This document shows positions 42,994 to 53,142 of a DNA stretch of 64,000 nucleotides, one piece after another. The notes below the pieces were generated by a model that did not search any database, had not been told where the DNA came from, and worked only from the letters and a program-made list of their open reading frames with translations. Position numbers and translations under genes: made by a program. Each line of letters opens with the position of its first letter. Position 1 is the first letter of the stretch. Source of the DNA: Planctomycetaceae bacterium (GTDB taxonomy: Bacteria; Planctomycetota; Planctomycetia; Pirellulales; Pirellulaceae); NCBI GenBank assembly GCA_002709045.1, contig PAPJ01000059.1:1-64000 (forward strand), read 5' to 3'.

Positions 42994-45900
42994 GCGTGTA
43001 ATAAGCTTCGGCCGGGAAGAATATGCTCTCGTCAGCATTTAAATTCCGCAGCTTAAGGTCATAAATAAATCCTGCCCGAAACTCTTCAATATTCAATTGA
43101 ACAGACAGGCTATCGGGAGCGACGGTTAAAGAAGTAATTCGATCCGTTTTTCTATCACGATCTGTCCCTCCGTAAGAGGTGGTGGAAATACGAGTCGCTG
43201 ACTGAACAGAGTAATTTTTCGGATCTGCGGCACGCTGCCCATCAACTGCCGCTGTGAAGAATATTTCAAAACCTGTGGCATTCGCTTTCACTTCCGCAAT
43301 TCCCGCTGGTAACTTAGCATTGGCGAAGTCCATCTTAGCCAAAGTACCGATATTATTAGCACCTCCCCAACCACTATCGCGAATCGAAGCAACATACAGG
43401 TCACCGGCTGGTGATACAGCGACCGAAAGAGGGCCCAGTAATGGCTCGCCATCTGTAGGCTGATCCAAAGTCAACGGATAAGCAGCTCCCTGCATTGTCT
43501 CGCCCACCTTTTGAAAACTCATCCGGATCAGTCGACGTGTATCATATTCACAACCGACCATATGACCTTCAAACGGCCCGAAGACATTCCGGCCCAAGAT
43601 ATTTTGCACCGCTAAAGGGGTTTCAAGGAAACAAATTCCATTAACACTACGTGTCCACGGGTGGGGCATATCAATCGCTGGTGGAGTAAGCGGGGGTCGT
43701 TGATTCTCCACACGTTCCAGCTTATTGATAAATCCAAAATGTTTCCCTTTAATCACATGATTAATTTCATTGTATGGGTTGTAATTCCCCTGGTTGTCAG
43801 AGACATACAATTGGCCGGAGGCATTGCGTGCCAACCCCATAGGAAAACGATGGCCTTTGGTATACGTTTTTACTTGAAACAAATACGGGTTTTCTTGAGT
43901 CGGCTTGCGGGGCACTAAATGTAAAACACTGCCTCGCAAATGCGCCGCAGCTTTACTGCGATCATCCTGTTGGCAGGCCGTCGTAATGAAGTATCCTCCC
44001 TGACCGTCGGGAACCGGACCTACCGTCCAGTCGTGATAATCCGCTGTGTGTCCCCAGCCAGCAGCAATTGTCTGTACCTTTTCATAGTGGCCATCTTTAT
44101 CACGATCGAACATACGCAATAAAGCATACTTATTAATGACATCTATAGATTCACTATTTGCCTGTAGACCGTAGGGTGCTGCTAGCTCATGAATTCCAAC
44201 ACTAAGCTGGTCTTCCATCCCATCCTGATCAGTATCAACAGCTTTCCAGATTCGTCCTTTCAGGGAAGTGAGCCAGAGATCACCATTAGGATCCCAGTCG
44301 ATTCCTGTTGGCATAAATTCATCAAAGAAGGGGAGCCGTGTCGTGGTAACTCCGGGGAGCACACTCAGTTGTGCTGTTTCCGGTGGTGGGATTGTTGCAC
44401 CCAGCGGTGGGAAACGATCAACTTCCAGATTACTGAGAAACTGAATTGACAGGGTCTCCTGTTCAGCAATCAGCCCATAATATTCCTGATTAATCACAAT
44501 GGGTCTGGCAGCTGTCTGAACCCATCGACTTCCCTGCTGGCCGGGAACAGAGAGCACGAACCCCTGATCAGTCTCGCGAATCTCCAGCGACTTCGGAGCA
44601 ATCCCGATCAGTGGTCTGTATCCGTCCGGTATATTCTTTACATGAATAACACGTTCAATTCCTGCTTTGGCATCTCGTTGATCTTCTTCCCAGAGTTCAC
44701 TTAAATCCTGGGTCACATGAACCCAGTGAACCTGCCCCTCAATTTCAAATTTAAACCTTGTAGTGAGTTGCAGGTAATCTTCATTTTGCACCCAACTATC
44801 GAGACTCGTTGTAAATTGCCCGACTAAGGCAGGACTATGAATCTCTCCATCATCATTAATCAGCTGAAAATCAGGAACTCCCTGAAAACCATCTTCCAAC
44901 TTTAATCCACTCCAACTTTCACCAGCCGTTTCCCAGAACCAGATTTTTCCTTTCGTTCGCTGGCGGGCGATATCACCTTGCCACCAGCCTAAAAACCTCC
45001 CGGCCTCCATATCCCACATAAGGTTATGGCGATTGCGCAGACCAATCAGAGCCGGTTTTATGTACTGAACATCATGGTGGAAAACAACGTCTGTCAGAAC
45101 TTTAGCACCTCGATCGACATCTTTGATTCCCGACAGTCTCGCGATGCGCACGGCACCAGGTGCCGGGGGTTCGAATCCTTCCTGATTTAAAGTTTCCCAA
45201 ACGGCATCCAGTTGATGCGGTAAATGATTCTCCAGCACCCCCCGCACTGCCAGCCGCACCGAAGGCATTTCCATTCGTGGAACCATGCGGGCCGGATTAC
45301 TAACCCAACGACTAAACCAGACTTTACGAATTCGGCTATTGAGAAGTGATAAATCAGGTCCTTTGGCATTCAACGGAGCCTTTGGTGGAACCATACTGCC
45401 CACCTGATGGCAACTCGTACAACCAAATCCGTCTGTCGTAACCAAGCGACTACCAGCCTGATATAACGCCTCTCTGGTCGGCTCAGGTTGGATTTCCGTA
45501 TGATGCAACGCGATAAATGCATCATCCACCCTGTCTTTCTCAACAAACCATCCAATCAATTCATTTAGCTTGTCATCACTAAATCCAAACTGAGGCATAC
45601 GAACTTTCAACCATGGCCTTCTGGCTGAATCTTTTCGTGCGATAGCATCCTTTAACGCCTCGTCATGCAACTTGTCGCCAACGCCATTTAATGATGGCGG
45701 AGCGAGTGCTGGTTTGAGACTATCTAGGGAAGTGATTCTACTGCCAATCTGATCCAGATTTTCACGAATCCCACCTGACTCATGTCGGGCATGGCATTGA
45801 AAGCAGTTATTTTGACGAACTAGCAAAGCCTGTGTTGTATCAGAATTGGATGACTTAACGTGTGTATAGAATTCGACAAGTGAATTACGATCAGAATCAG

Positions 45901-47209
45901 AAAGAGTATATGCCGGACGATGTCGTTGAGCATCAATACTGTCTAAACAACCATACGTCTCATCGAAGGACAATTTGATTTTGTCTTCGTTTACTTTCTT
46001 CTCATGACAATTCGCACAGCCTGACTCGTGATAAACTTTTCTTCCCCGCTCTGCCAATAATTCATCAAAAACGTACTGTTCCAACGCGATGACACTCTCT
46101 GCAGGCTTCAGACTACGCAAATATGCAATCACATCCTGCTCCTCCTTGTCACTTAATGAAACTTGAGGCATACGATGATGAGGATTCACTTCCGCCGGAT
46201 TCTTAAACCATCGAATCCAGAAATCATCTTTACGTTTGAGAGAAATCTGGTTGAGATTACCACCATCAAACAGCCCCGGTTTCCCCATTGAGTCGGCCTG
46301 ATGACAGGCTAGACAACCCACCGATGCGAAAACAATCTTACCTGACTCAACATTCCCTGCTGCTAATAATTCTCCTGCCGGCTTAGGATTTGAGGAGTTT
46401 TGAAAGAGATAAGCGGTAACCTCTTTTGCCTGCTGTTCACTCAATCCAAAAGCAGGCATACGATGAATAGGTTGGTCACCAACAGGGGACCCTTGAGGCG
46501 GACTCTTTTGTTTCAGACGAGCGACTAACCAGGAGGGCTGTATAAAATCCCGGAAATGGGTTAATGATGGAGCAACATCGATTGAATCCTGGTTAACCGG
46601 TGATTCGTGACAACGGGCACAGCGCAAGGCATGAGCCAACTCTTCACCACGACCAAAATGATCTTTGATAGTTTCCTCCGTTGGATGAAACAGAAATTGA
46701 TTTCCAATCGGCTCTAATTTAAATGCCGGCCCCTGCCAGAGTAGCTTTAATTTTCCTCCATTGGGAGGAGATTTATAGGTCAGCTTAATTGGATGCCAAC
46801 CAAACTGCATCTCCACAGATCCGGTAGTCAACAACCCCTCTGGTCCGGATTTTTCTGATACCTTCCGACCAGCAAATTCCAATTCAACTTCCCCGTCGGT
46901 TTCAACATACAACGTGTATTTACCGACTGACTGGAGAAAGAGTAAGCCCGTCCAACTCGCTTCAAATTGCTTGGTTTCTAAACGAGCATCTGCAGTCTGT
47001 TGGCGCCAGTTAAAAGACAGGGAACTGTCAATACGAGTCAGCGTGTTACCTACCTGATCTCTATAACGACCAATCCAGCCCGGCCGATATTCTTCGGCAA
47101 GCTCATCCAGTATTGCTTGTCGGTTATCCTGAGCATGGATACTGTCTGAGGGGAAAAAAAGGGTCGTTATGCCAGATAGCAAACATGCCAGGAGAATTCT
47201 TCGACGCAT
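42971..47209 (-). CDS. Exported PA14/five-heme/propeller protein, 1412 aa
   Basis: Giant secreted heme protein of the planctomycete-verrucomicrobial type. MRRRILLACLLSGITTLFF is a signal peptide ending near HAQD; the ATG at 47209 is chosen because it starts this leader. Residues of about 60-160 look like a PA14 carbohydrate-binding domain. Five c-type heme motifs follow: CARCH (about 197), CLACH (299), CANCH (398), CFQCH (469) and CTSCH (597). The C-terminal half contains an NHL/glucose-dehydrogenase-like propeller (TGIDWDPNGDLWLTSLKGRIW). Likely role: periplasmic or surface electron transfer linked to carbohydrate binding. The TIM-barrel gene lies 22 bp upstream. Confidence 0.88.
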   Translation of the reverse strand: MRRRILLACLLSGITTLFFPSDSIHAQDNRQAILDELAEEYRPGWIGRYRDQVGNTLTRIDSSLSFNWRQQTADARLETKQFEASWTGLLFLQSVGKYTLYVETDGEVELEFAGRKVSEKSGPEGLLTTGSVEMQFGWHPIKLTYKSPPNGGKLKLLWQGPAFKLEPIGNQFLFHPTEETIKDHFGRGEELAHALRCARCHESPVNQDSIDVAPSLTHFRDFIQPSWLVARLKQKSPPQGSPVGDQPIHRMPAFGLSEQQAKEVTAYLFQNSSNPKPAGELLAAGNVESGKIVFASVGCLACHQADSMGKPGLFDGGNLNQISLKRKDDFWIRWFKNPAEVNPHHRMPQVSLSDKEEQDVIAYLRSLKPAESVIALEQYVFDELLAERGRKVYHESGCANCHEKKVNEDKIKLSFDETYGCLDSIDAQRHRPAYTLSDSDRNSLVEFYTHVKSSNSDTTQALLVRQNNCFQCHARHESGGIRENLDQIGSRITSLDSLKPALAPPSLNGVGDKLHDEALKDAIARKDSARRPWLKVRMPQFGFSDDKLNELIGWFVEKDRVDDAFIALHHTEIQPEPTREALYQAGSRLVTTDGFGCTSCHQVGSMVPPKAPLNAKGPDLSLLNSRIRKVWFSRWVSNPARMVPRMEMPSVRLAVRGVLENHLPHQLDAVWETLNQEGFEPPAPGAVRIARLSGIKDVDRGAKVLTDVVFHHDVQYIKPALIGLRNRHNLMWDMEAGRFLGWWQGDIARQRTKGKIWFWETAGESWSGLKLEDGFQGVPDFQLINDDGEIHSPALVGQFTTSLDSWVQNEDYLQLTTRFKFEIEGQVHWVHVTQDLSELWEEDQRDAKAGIERVIHVKNIPDGYRPLIGIAPKSLEIRETDQGFVLSVPGQQGSRWVQTAARPIVINQEYYGLIAEQETLSIQFLSNLEVDRFPPLGATIPPPETAQLSVLPGVTTTRLPFFDEFMPTGIDWDPNGDLWLTSLKGRIWKAVDTDQDGMEDQLSVGIHELAAPYGLQANSESIDVINKYALLRMFDRDKDGHYEKVQTIAAGWGHTADYHDWTVGPVPDGQGGYFITTACQQDDRSKAAAHLRGSVLHLVPRKPTQENPYLFQVKTYTKGHRFPMGLARNASGQLYVSDNQGNYNPYNEINHVIKGKHFGFINKLERVENQRPPLTPPAIDMPHPWTRSVNGICFLETPLAVQNILGRNVFGPFEGHMVGCEYDTRRLIRMSFQKVGETMQGAAYPLTLDQPTDGEPLLGPLSVAVSPAGDLYVASIRDSGWGGANNIGTLAKMDFANAKLPAGIAEVKANATGFEIFFTAAVDGQRAADPKNYSVQSATRISTTSYGGTDRDRKTDRITSLTVAPDSLSVQLNIEEFRAGFIYDLKLRNLNADESIFFPAEAYYTLRTIPVE

Positions 47210-47231
47210 TACTATGTCAATCCTCAACACA

Positions 47232-48218
47232 TTATTGAACTGTGCCAGGCCTTGGTACCTTTGCCAACGCAAACGCTTTTGATATGTTCTCGTAACAAAC
47301 CTGAATCGCAGTTCGTGGATCATATCCTGGTTTACCCCACACCATTCCGGAAACCTCACAGGAAATATCGCCTCGATAACCCAACGTATAAAACTGTTTG
47401 AGTAAGGATGCAAAATTGATTGTGCCGGCTGCTCCCGGCAGTTCAAAACGAAATTTTCCATCGCTTTGCTTCACTGTATCTTTCACTGCGATATGTGCCG
47501 TCTTACTAGCAGCTTGTTGAATGGTTGGTATTAATTCCAGCCCGGTGTAAATGTAGTGACTGTAGTCATACACCATGCGCAGACGTTTAGGGTTATTGAG
47601 TTGTCTGAAGATCCAAAGAGCTTTTTCAGGATTATCCATCCCTCCTCCACGATGTGGTTTAATACAGATCGTGGTGGGGGATCCGCTGGTCTCTTCCACC
47701 CATCGACCCACCTGCTCAACAAATAGATTCTTCTTATCATCCCAGTTTCCTCCACCCAGCACGGTCTGAATCACGACATGTTGGGCATCTGTGATATCTG
47801 CCACAAATTCAGCAGCTTTTTGAATGCGGACCAGATTTGCATCGTTTATATCTTTGCTGGAATGGGGGGGCGTGTGTTCCATAATCGAAGTCAACTGAAG
47901 TCCGGTATCGCTCAATACTTTACGAATATTCTGTCGACGCAGTAACGTAACATTTTCCGGAGCCGCATCAAAGCCTTTGGTACATGTTATCTCTACAGCG
48001 TCATAGCCAGTCTTGGCAAGCAACGCAATAACCGCTTCGGTGGTAATTCCACGAGAACCATATGTACTAAAGCCGAGCGTCATACTGTGATTTTTTTTAG
48101 CCGTTGAAGCAGACAGGCATGTGCCTGCTGCTAATGCACCACTTGTGGCAAGCGTTGATTTAATAAACCGACGTCGATGATGCTTTTCAGAATTCGTTAG
48201 CATGGTCTTCACGTTCAT
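47232..48218 (-). CDS. Tat-exported sugar phosphate isomerase/epimerase-like TIM barrel, 328 aa
   Basis: A twin-arginine leader (HRRRFIKSTLATSGALAAG) is followed by a xylose-isomerase-like barrel: MTLGFSTYGSRG, GYDAVEITCTKG, IKPHRGGGMDNP and ISCEVSG at strand ends carry the Glu/His ligands. It is exported, unlike the cytoplasmic relative at 20258. It precedes the five-heme protein gene by 22 bp on the same strand and is probably cotranscribed, hinting at a shared periplasmic sugar process. Confidence 0.83.
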   Translation of the reverse strand: MNVKTMLTNSEKHHRRRFIKSTLATSGALAAGTCLSASTAKKNHSMTLGFSTYGSRGITTEAVIALLAKTGYDAVEITCTKGFDAAPENVTLLRRQNIRKVLSDTGLQLTSIMEHTPPHSSKDINDANLVRIQKAAEFVADITDAQHVVIQTVLGGGNWDDKKNLFVEQVGRWVEETSGSPTTICIKPHRGGGMDNPEKALWIFRQLNNPKRLRMVYDYSHYIYTGLELIPTIQQAASKTAHIAVKDTVKQSDGKFRFELPGAAGTINFASLLKQFYTLGYRGDISCEVSGMVWGKPGYDPRTAIQVCYENISKAFALAKVPRPGTVQ

Positions 48219-48292
48219 ACTTTAAGCTGCTGGGGGTAAACCACTATTATACCGGCATTAGACAGCCAACTCTCAGAATATAAATCAAGAAG

Positions 48293-49759
48293 TTAACGCC
48301 GGGCTAACTGCAGAACGATGGCCAGAAATCCAATTCCTGCCAATATTGTTCGAATTTGTTGCAGCAAGGTTTCACCTGCCAACTGTTCCCATCCAATTAC
48401 TGCCTGAGAAGATCCAGATGACTTGGGACTCAGATCAATTTCTTTTTTTGCTTGTTCTGATCTGTCAGTCTCTTCCCCGGCATATATCTGACTTGCTCCT
48501 GAAGAACTTGATGTCGAATCTATACTTTCTGGAAGGTCAAGCATAGGACTAAGGGGTTCTCTAATTGACTGATTTTCATTTTGGTTAGTGGATTCGATTT
48601 CTTCATCCGATTGCGGCTGGGATGTCTGATTCCCAGCATCTTTGATCTCTTCTGCAGGATCCTGGTCTTGCTCTGGAACCGCAATGGCAGCTACCGTTTT
48701 CTCTTCCTTTTTTGATGCGAAATAACTCTCATCCACCAACATTGCCTCACCTTCGGCCGGCTCTGAAGTAGGTTCAGGATCAACTGAAGTACCATCTTGC
48801 GAAACCACTGCATTGTCGATCGTTGTTGGTTCTACGGTCGTTTGCGGCACCGGTGTAATACCCGCGATCGGACTTTCTGAATCCGTTGTGGCCATCTCAT
48901 CTTCAACGGGAATAGCCTGAGCAGATGCCGGCGTATTTCCAGGTTTACCTTGATTCGGTTCATGAACCGGAGGGGTGTCAACTGAAAATCCGGTAATCGT
49001 TGCTTGCGATTGGGGTGGATCCAAAAGCGTATCTGGTTTTGTCGATTCCGGTTTTGCCGTCGCGACTTTCTGTTTCTCAACTGTTGCCTTCTGCATTCTT
49101 CCGACAATTGGATCAAGGAATTTCTTGACTCGGCCACTGTAACTTCCTGCAGTCGTTCTCCAGCCGGCCCCAAACAGCACACCTGCAAGTTCACCTTGCT
49201 GATTAAAGATCGGGCCTCCTGAATCTCCCTGTCTGGCGACTGCTTTTAATTCGACCATTTCATGAGGCTGGCTCAGACCGGGTGAAACATACTGAGAACA
49301 GATCCCCGAAACTGCACGGTACCGGCCGGAACCGTAACCAGCGATGGTTAATTTATCGCCGGGCTGAGGTGGTTGCTTAGTGATTTGCACGGCTTTAATA
49401 CCGGGGCTCCAAATGAGCAAGGCGGCCAAGTCCCAGGTCGGGTCACTTGCCACAACTTTTCCGGAAGAGCGGAATCCATTGGGAAACGATATCAAAATCT
49501 CTTCTTTTGAATCTTTGATCACATGATGATTTGTAATTAATAAAGCATGTTTCCCTTGCTTATAAACAAGAGTACCGGAACCAAATGATGCTGCGTTTGT
49601 CTCGACGGACATTATCCGAGCGACTGCCGGATGAGGTACATCCGGGGAAAACTCTGCTGCACGAACCGATGACGCTGACAGGCTAAAGATCAATGCAGCA
49701 AGAAAACTGCCGAGAACAGCATGACGAATGATAGAAATAAGTTGGATTTGTCGCTTCAT
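48293..49759 (-). CDS. Trypsin-like serine protease with long linker and C-terminal membrane anchor, 488 aa
   Basis: Signal peptide MKRQIQLISIIRHAVLGSF to about VRAAEF, then a chymotrypsin-fold protease: LLITNHHVIK has the His, DPTWDLAALLI the Asp, and RQGDSGGPIF the nucleophile Ser. About 220 residues of Pro/Glu/Ser/Thr-rich linker follow, then a C-terminal hydrophobic span (ILAGIGFLAIVLQLARR). The protease should be exported and anchored. The ATG at 49759 is preferred, as an in-frame upstream ATG adds 17 residues before the signal peptide. Confidence 0.85.
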   Translation of the reverse strand: MKRQIQLISIIRHAVLGSFLAALIFSLSASSVRAAEFSPDVPHPAVARIMSVETNAASFGSGTLVYKQGKHALLITNHHVIKDSKEEILISFPNGFRSSGKVVASDPTWDLAALLIWSPGIKAVQITKQPPQPGDKLTIAGYGSGRYRAVSGICSQYVSPGLSQPHEMVELKAVARQGDSGGPIFNQQGELAGVLFGAGWRTTAGSYSGRVKKFLDPIVGRMQKATVEKQKVATAKPESTKPDTLLDPPQSQATITGFSVDTPPVHEPNQGKPGNTPASAQAIPVEDEMATTDSESPIAGITPVPQTTVEPTTIDNAVVSQDGTSVDPEPTSEPAEGEAMLVDESYFASKKEEKTVAAIAVPEQDQDPAEEIKDAGNQTSQPQSDEEIESTNQNENQSIREPLSPMLDLPESIDSTSSSSGASQIYAGEETDRSEQAKKEIDLSPKSSGSSQAVIGWEQLAGETLLQQIRTILAGIGFLAIVLQLARR

Positions 49760-49971
49760 ATTCCTGAGCCCCTCAATCCATGAGTTATAAAAGGGACTCG
49801 ACGCATCCATTCGCCGATAGATTCTATTACCAGACTTCTATCGTATCGGTCAATCGGACCAACGAATTTTCATATTTTTTTTGAAACAGTAATTACCGGT
49901 ATGACTGCTATAACCGGATACAAAAATACTGCGGCGAACCAAAACGAGAAGACGGCACAAATCAGCAGCTA

Positions 49972-51426
49972 CTAGAAGAGCTCTTTAATAGGCTCGCCGT
50001 CGATAATCGAAAAATTAGGGCGCCCCTTTTCATCTTCATAAGTAATGTCCAGCGGTACTCCCATATGCTTATAGATGGTTGCACCAATATCTCCGGGCGT
50101 GATGGGACGAGTACGAACATCACTACCATCACGCTCACTCGAACCAATCACCTGACCATGCCTGAGGCCACCACCTGCTAAACACATACTCATTACGACC
50201 GGCCAGTGATTTCGCCCATCGACACTTTCCTGAGTACCAATATTAGGTGTCCGGCCAAATTCACCCATGGTGATAACCAGTGTGTCATCTAACAAACCAC
50301 GTTGTTCTAAATCCGTAATTAAAGTGGTATAGAAGTGATCAAACAATGGTAACAATGGCCCCAGACCTTTAGTGATACCGCCATAGACTCCGCCTGGTAT
50401 TCCATGGTTATCCCAGGTTCCCGAAGCAGTATGATAACTAAGATCGAGTGTTACAAAACTAACGCCCGCTTCAACAAGCCGGCGGGCAATTAATACCTGT
50501 TGGCACCACAAATGGTCGCCATATAAGTCACGGCATTTCTGCGGTTCGCGAGCAATATCGAAGGCTTCCTGCGCTTTACGACCGAGCAACATATCAGCAG
50601 CTTGGCGGCCATATTCATCATGCGCTTCCATATCCCCCTGGATATCCAAGCCACTTTTCATACGATCGAATTGTTTGACCAGTTTGCGGCGGTTGTGGAT
50701 TCGATCAATCGTCAGGCCGCTAGGCATTGCGAAGATATCCGCACCCGATATTTTTCCCGTATCAACCCCAACATTGGTGTACACCGGCAGGCGGGATGCT
50801 TTATTGGCCAAAAAGGGATTATACTTTCTGCCTAAGTATCCGGCGTAACCGACATGGGAATGATGTTTTTCAAAAGCCACATAAGCCGGCATCACCGGAT
50901 CGTTGGCTCCTTTTTCTTTAGCTATCATTGAAGCAAAACAAGGGATTTTTTCCGCTTTAGAATTTACACGCGGAGCGGCGGTACGGTCTCCGGTTTGCAT
51001 CACCATATTGGGCTGATGATTGCTGCCACGACAGTCAACACTACGAAGGATCGACACCTTGTCCAACATGGCAGCCTGCTTCGGCAAATGTTCACAGATA
51101 TGGACACCCGGCAATTTGGTACTGGTGACGCCAAACGGGCCGCGATTTTCATAGGGACGATCTGGCTTGGGATCCCATGTATCAAGATGTGACGGGCCAC
51201 CTGCCATCCACAACAAAATAACGCTCTTACCCTTGCTTGAAGGCTTACCTGCTGAATTTGCCAGCGTATGACTTTTTAATAGCCCCGGTAACGACAAACC
51301 AGCCAGGCCAGCCATACTAGCCTTAAGCATACCTCGACGATCATGCATCACCAGACCTTCACGAGTACGCCCGTGAAGTGACATAAAAGCATGCTGCTGA
51401 TGTTGAGGATTATTGGCCAAGGTCAT
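49972..51426 (-). CDS. DUF1501 protein, 484 aa
   Basis: Exported protein of the alkaline-phosphatase-like DUF1501 family. A Tat-like segment, HDRRGMLKASMAGLAGLSL, lies at about 28-46. WMAGGPSHLDTWDPKPD, LITDLEQRGLLDDTLVITMGEFGRTPNIG and WPVVMSMCLAGGGLRHGQVIG are family signatures. No cytochrome partner of the DUF1553/DUF1549 type lies next to it, unlike most members. Function of the family is not established; it is often seen with planctomycete cytochromes. Confidence 0.85.
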   Translation of the reverse strand: MTLANNPQHQQHAFMSLHGRTREGLVMHDRRGMLKASMAGLAGLSLPGLLKSHTLANSAGKPSSKGKSVILLWMAGGPSHLDTWDPKPDRPYENRGPFGVTSTKLPGVHICEHLPKQAAMLDKVSILRSVDCRGSNHQPNMVMQTGDRTAAPRVNSKAEKIPCFASMIAKEKGANDPVMPAYVAFEKHHSHVGYAGYLGRKYNPFLANKASRLPVYTNVGVDTGKISGADIFAMPSGLTIDRIHNRRKLVKQFDRMKSGLDIQGDMEAHDEYGRQAADMLLGRKAQEAFDIAREPQKCRDLYGDHLWCQQVLIARRLVEAGVSFVTLDLSYHTASGTWDNHGIPGGVYGGITKGLGPLLPLFDHFYTTLITDLEQRGLLDDTLVITMGEFGRTPNIGTQESVDGRNHWPVVMSMCLAGGGLRHGQVIGSSERDGSDVRTRPITPGDIGATIYKHMGVPLDITYEDEKGRPNFSIIDGEPIKELF

Positions 51427-51553
51427 ATTCTTATTAACGTTTTACTAGCCGGAACTTGCTTAGTGATCATCAAACCACTACGTTCAGATTATCGGCTAAT
51501 ACTAAATAGAGCAATAAATATATTCCTAATTCCTTTCGTCGGGAGCATTTAAA

Positions 51554-52330
51554 GTGCAGTCTATCGTTGACGTTCGTAAAAATGTTCCTAGTGGTACGAT
51601 TGTCATCAACAACCCCGAACGGGCAAATGCAATTCCTGCATTTGGATACATACAACTTCGGCAGGCTCTGGAGGATTTACATCAGGAGAAAAGTGTCCGC
51701 GCTATTATTTTAACCGGTACCGGCAGTCTGTTTTCCTCCGGCACAGACCTCAAACAACTGCACGCTGAATTGCAGCGAGATAAAATAGCATCTCATCAGG
51801 ACATCTCATTATTAAATGAATTGATTCTGGTCATGCTTAGATTCCCTAAACCAATTATCGCAGCCTTAAACGGGCCTGCTCTTGGTTCAGCAGCAGCGAT
51901 TGCATTGGCCGCCGATTTCATCATCGCAACCAAACAGTCAACACTACAACTACCGGAAGTCCGGCGTGGACTGGCATCCGGAAGCGCCATCACGATGTTG
52001 AATTTCCGGGCGGGTGCGGCGATAGCCACGAGATTTTCGATTACGGGTCAACCGATTCCAGTAGACATGGCCGTGGAATCCGGACTGATTCACGATGTGG
52101 TAGCGGACGATCTGGTTTGGGCCAGAGCTCATCAATTGGCGGTCGAGATTGCTGACACCTCGGCACAATCTGTTCAGATGACAAAACACCTTTTGAACGA
52201 TTCTTTAGCGGACCAGTTGGAAACTCAACTTCAGGTCAACGGGGCCATGACGGCCGCAGCTCGCAGTACATCCCATGCCGGTTTAGGGATCGATGCATTT
52301 ATTAAAAAACAACCACCTGAGTGGGACTAA
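51554..52330 (+). CDS. Enoyl-CoA hydratase/isomerase-family protein, 258 aa
   Basis: Crotonase-fold enzyme. TGTGSLFSSGTDLKQL and LNGPALGSAAAIALAADFIIA form the CoA oxyanion hole, and LPEVRRGLASGSAI places the family helix with a candidate catalytic Glu. GTG start with CGGGAG 8 nt upstream. Substrate not evident; hydratase, isomerase or decarboxylase are all possible. It lies 128 bp downstream of the start of the divergent DUF1501 gene. Confidence 0.85.
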   Translation: MQSIVDVRKNVPSGTIVINNPERANAIPAFGYIQLRQALEDLHQEKSVRAIILTGTGSLFSSGTDLKQLHAELQRDKIASHQDISLLNELILVMLRFPKPIIAALNGPALGSAAAIALAADFIIATKQSTLQLPEVRRGLASGSAITMLNFRAGAAIATRFSITGQPIPVDMAVESGLIHDVVADDLVWARAHQLAVEIADTSAQSVQMTKHLLNDSLADQLETQLQVNGAMTAAARSTSHAGLGIDAFIKKQPPEWD

Positions 52331-52345
52331 ATTGCTAAGCATATT

Positions 52346-53095
52346 TTAGCGATACTGACAAACATCCCCGACAGTCAGACGTCCGTCATGCAGGGCCGAA
52401 GCAATCAGAACACCATCACAACACGACTCGAGTCTGACAAGATCGCTCTTCGAGTTCACTCCGCCACCAGTAATTAATTCAAGGTTTGGATACTGCTGTT
52501 TAATCTGTCTGCAAAGATTATATGTTGGAGTTCCGTTTCCCATTCCCACCGCTGCTAAATCCAAAACGATTAAGGTCCTGACACCAAGCTCGATAACGTG
52601 TTGAGCAATTTGAAGTGCTGTTGCCTGGCTCCAGACAGGATCTGCATCGGAAGGTAATAGCGGCTCACCGTTTTGCATATCTAAACTAAAGACCAAACGC
52701 TCCGGAGAAATTACCTGCAGTAAGGACTCCAGATTCGAAGCATTCGGACAACACTCTAAACCAATAATAATGCGATAGAGGAAATCCAACGAAATGTCTC
52801 GTTGGATTGAATTCAGTTTTACGACCGATGAGAATCCAGCATCAAGCCAAATACGATAACGCGAATCCCAAACGGTTCTTAATACGTTGATATTAAGAGC
52901 ATCACGTTCAATTCCATCCAAATCAGCGATATAGAATTCGGTCATAGCAAACTGCTGCTCAAACGCATCGCAAATAGATCGTGCATCTGTGTTGGGTGTA
53001 AGGATACTTTTGACCGGCTGATAACTATCACGTTGTCCGGCGATTCCACGAACGACCCTGCCATTTAACACATCCAATACAGGAATGATGCGCAT
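52346..53095 (-). CDS. HisA/HisF-related TIM-barrel protein, 249 aa
   Basis: The opening MRIIPVLDVLNGRVVRGIAG is the HisA-type phosphate-binding half-barrel start, ADLDGIE carries the first catalytic Asp position, and LITGGGVNSKSDL the second phosphate loop. It is not a normal HisA because the neighbouring his genes are absent and the internal wording differs. Relatives in methanogens, methylotrophs and planctomycetes are linked to tetrahydromethanopterin or methanofuran C1 metabolism; that link is family knowledge, not visible here. Convergent with the enoyl-CoA hydratase gene across 15 bp. Confidence 0.78.
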   Translation of the reverse strand: MRIIPVLDVLNGRVVRGIAGQRDSYQPVKSILTPNTDARSICDAFEQQFAMTEFYIADLDGIERDALNINVLRTVWDSRYRIWLDAGFSSVVKLNSIQRDISLDFLYRIIIGLECCPNASNLESLLQVISPERLVFSLDMQNGEPLLPSDADPVWSQATALQIAQHVIELGVRTLIVLDLAAVGMGNGTPTYNLCRQIKQQYPNLELITGGGVNSKSDLVRLESCCDGVLIASALHDGRLTVGDVCQYR

Positions 53096-53142
53096 GACGG
53101 CGACCTTATGAGAGATTAATCAACTAGCTAATGGTGGAAACC

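Noticed and set aside
45160..45185. GGTTCGAATCC motif resembling a tRNA T-loop
   Set aside because: It lies inside the five-heme protein coding frame on the minus strand, and no acceptor or anticodon stems could be paired around it.
47209..47461. Longer start for the five-heme protein at 47461
   Set aside because: It would overlap the Tat-exported TIM-barrel gene by 230 bp and place 84 residues before a clear signal peptide at 47209.
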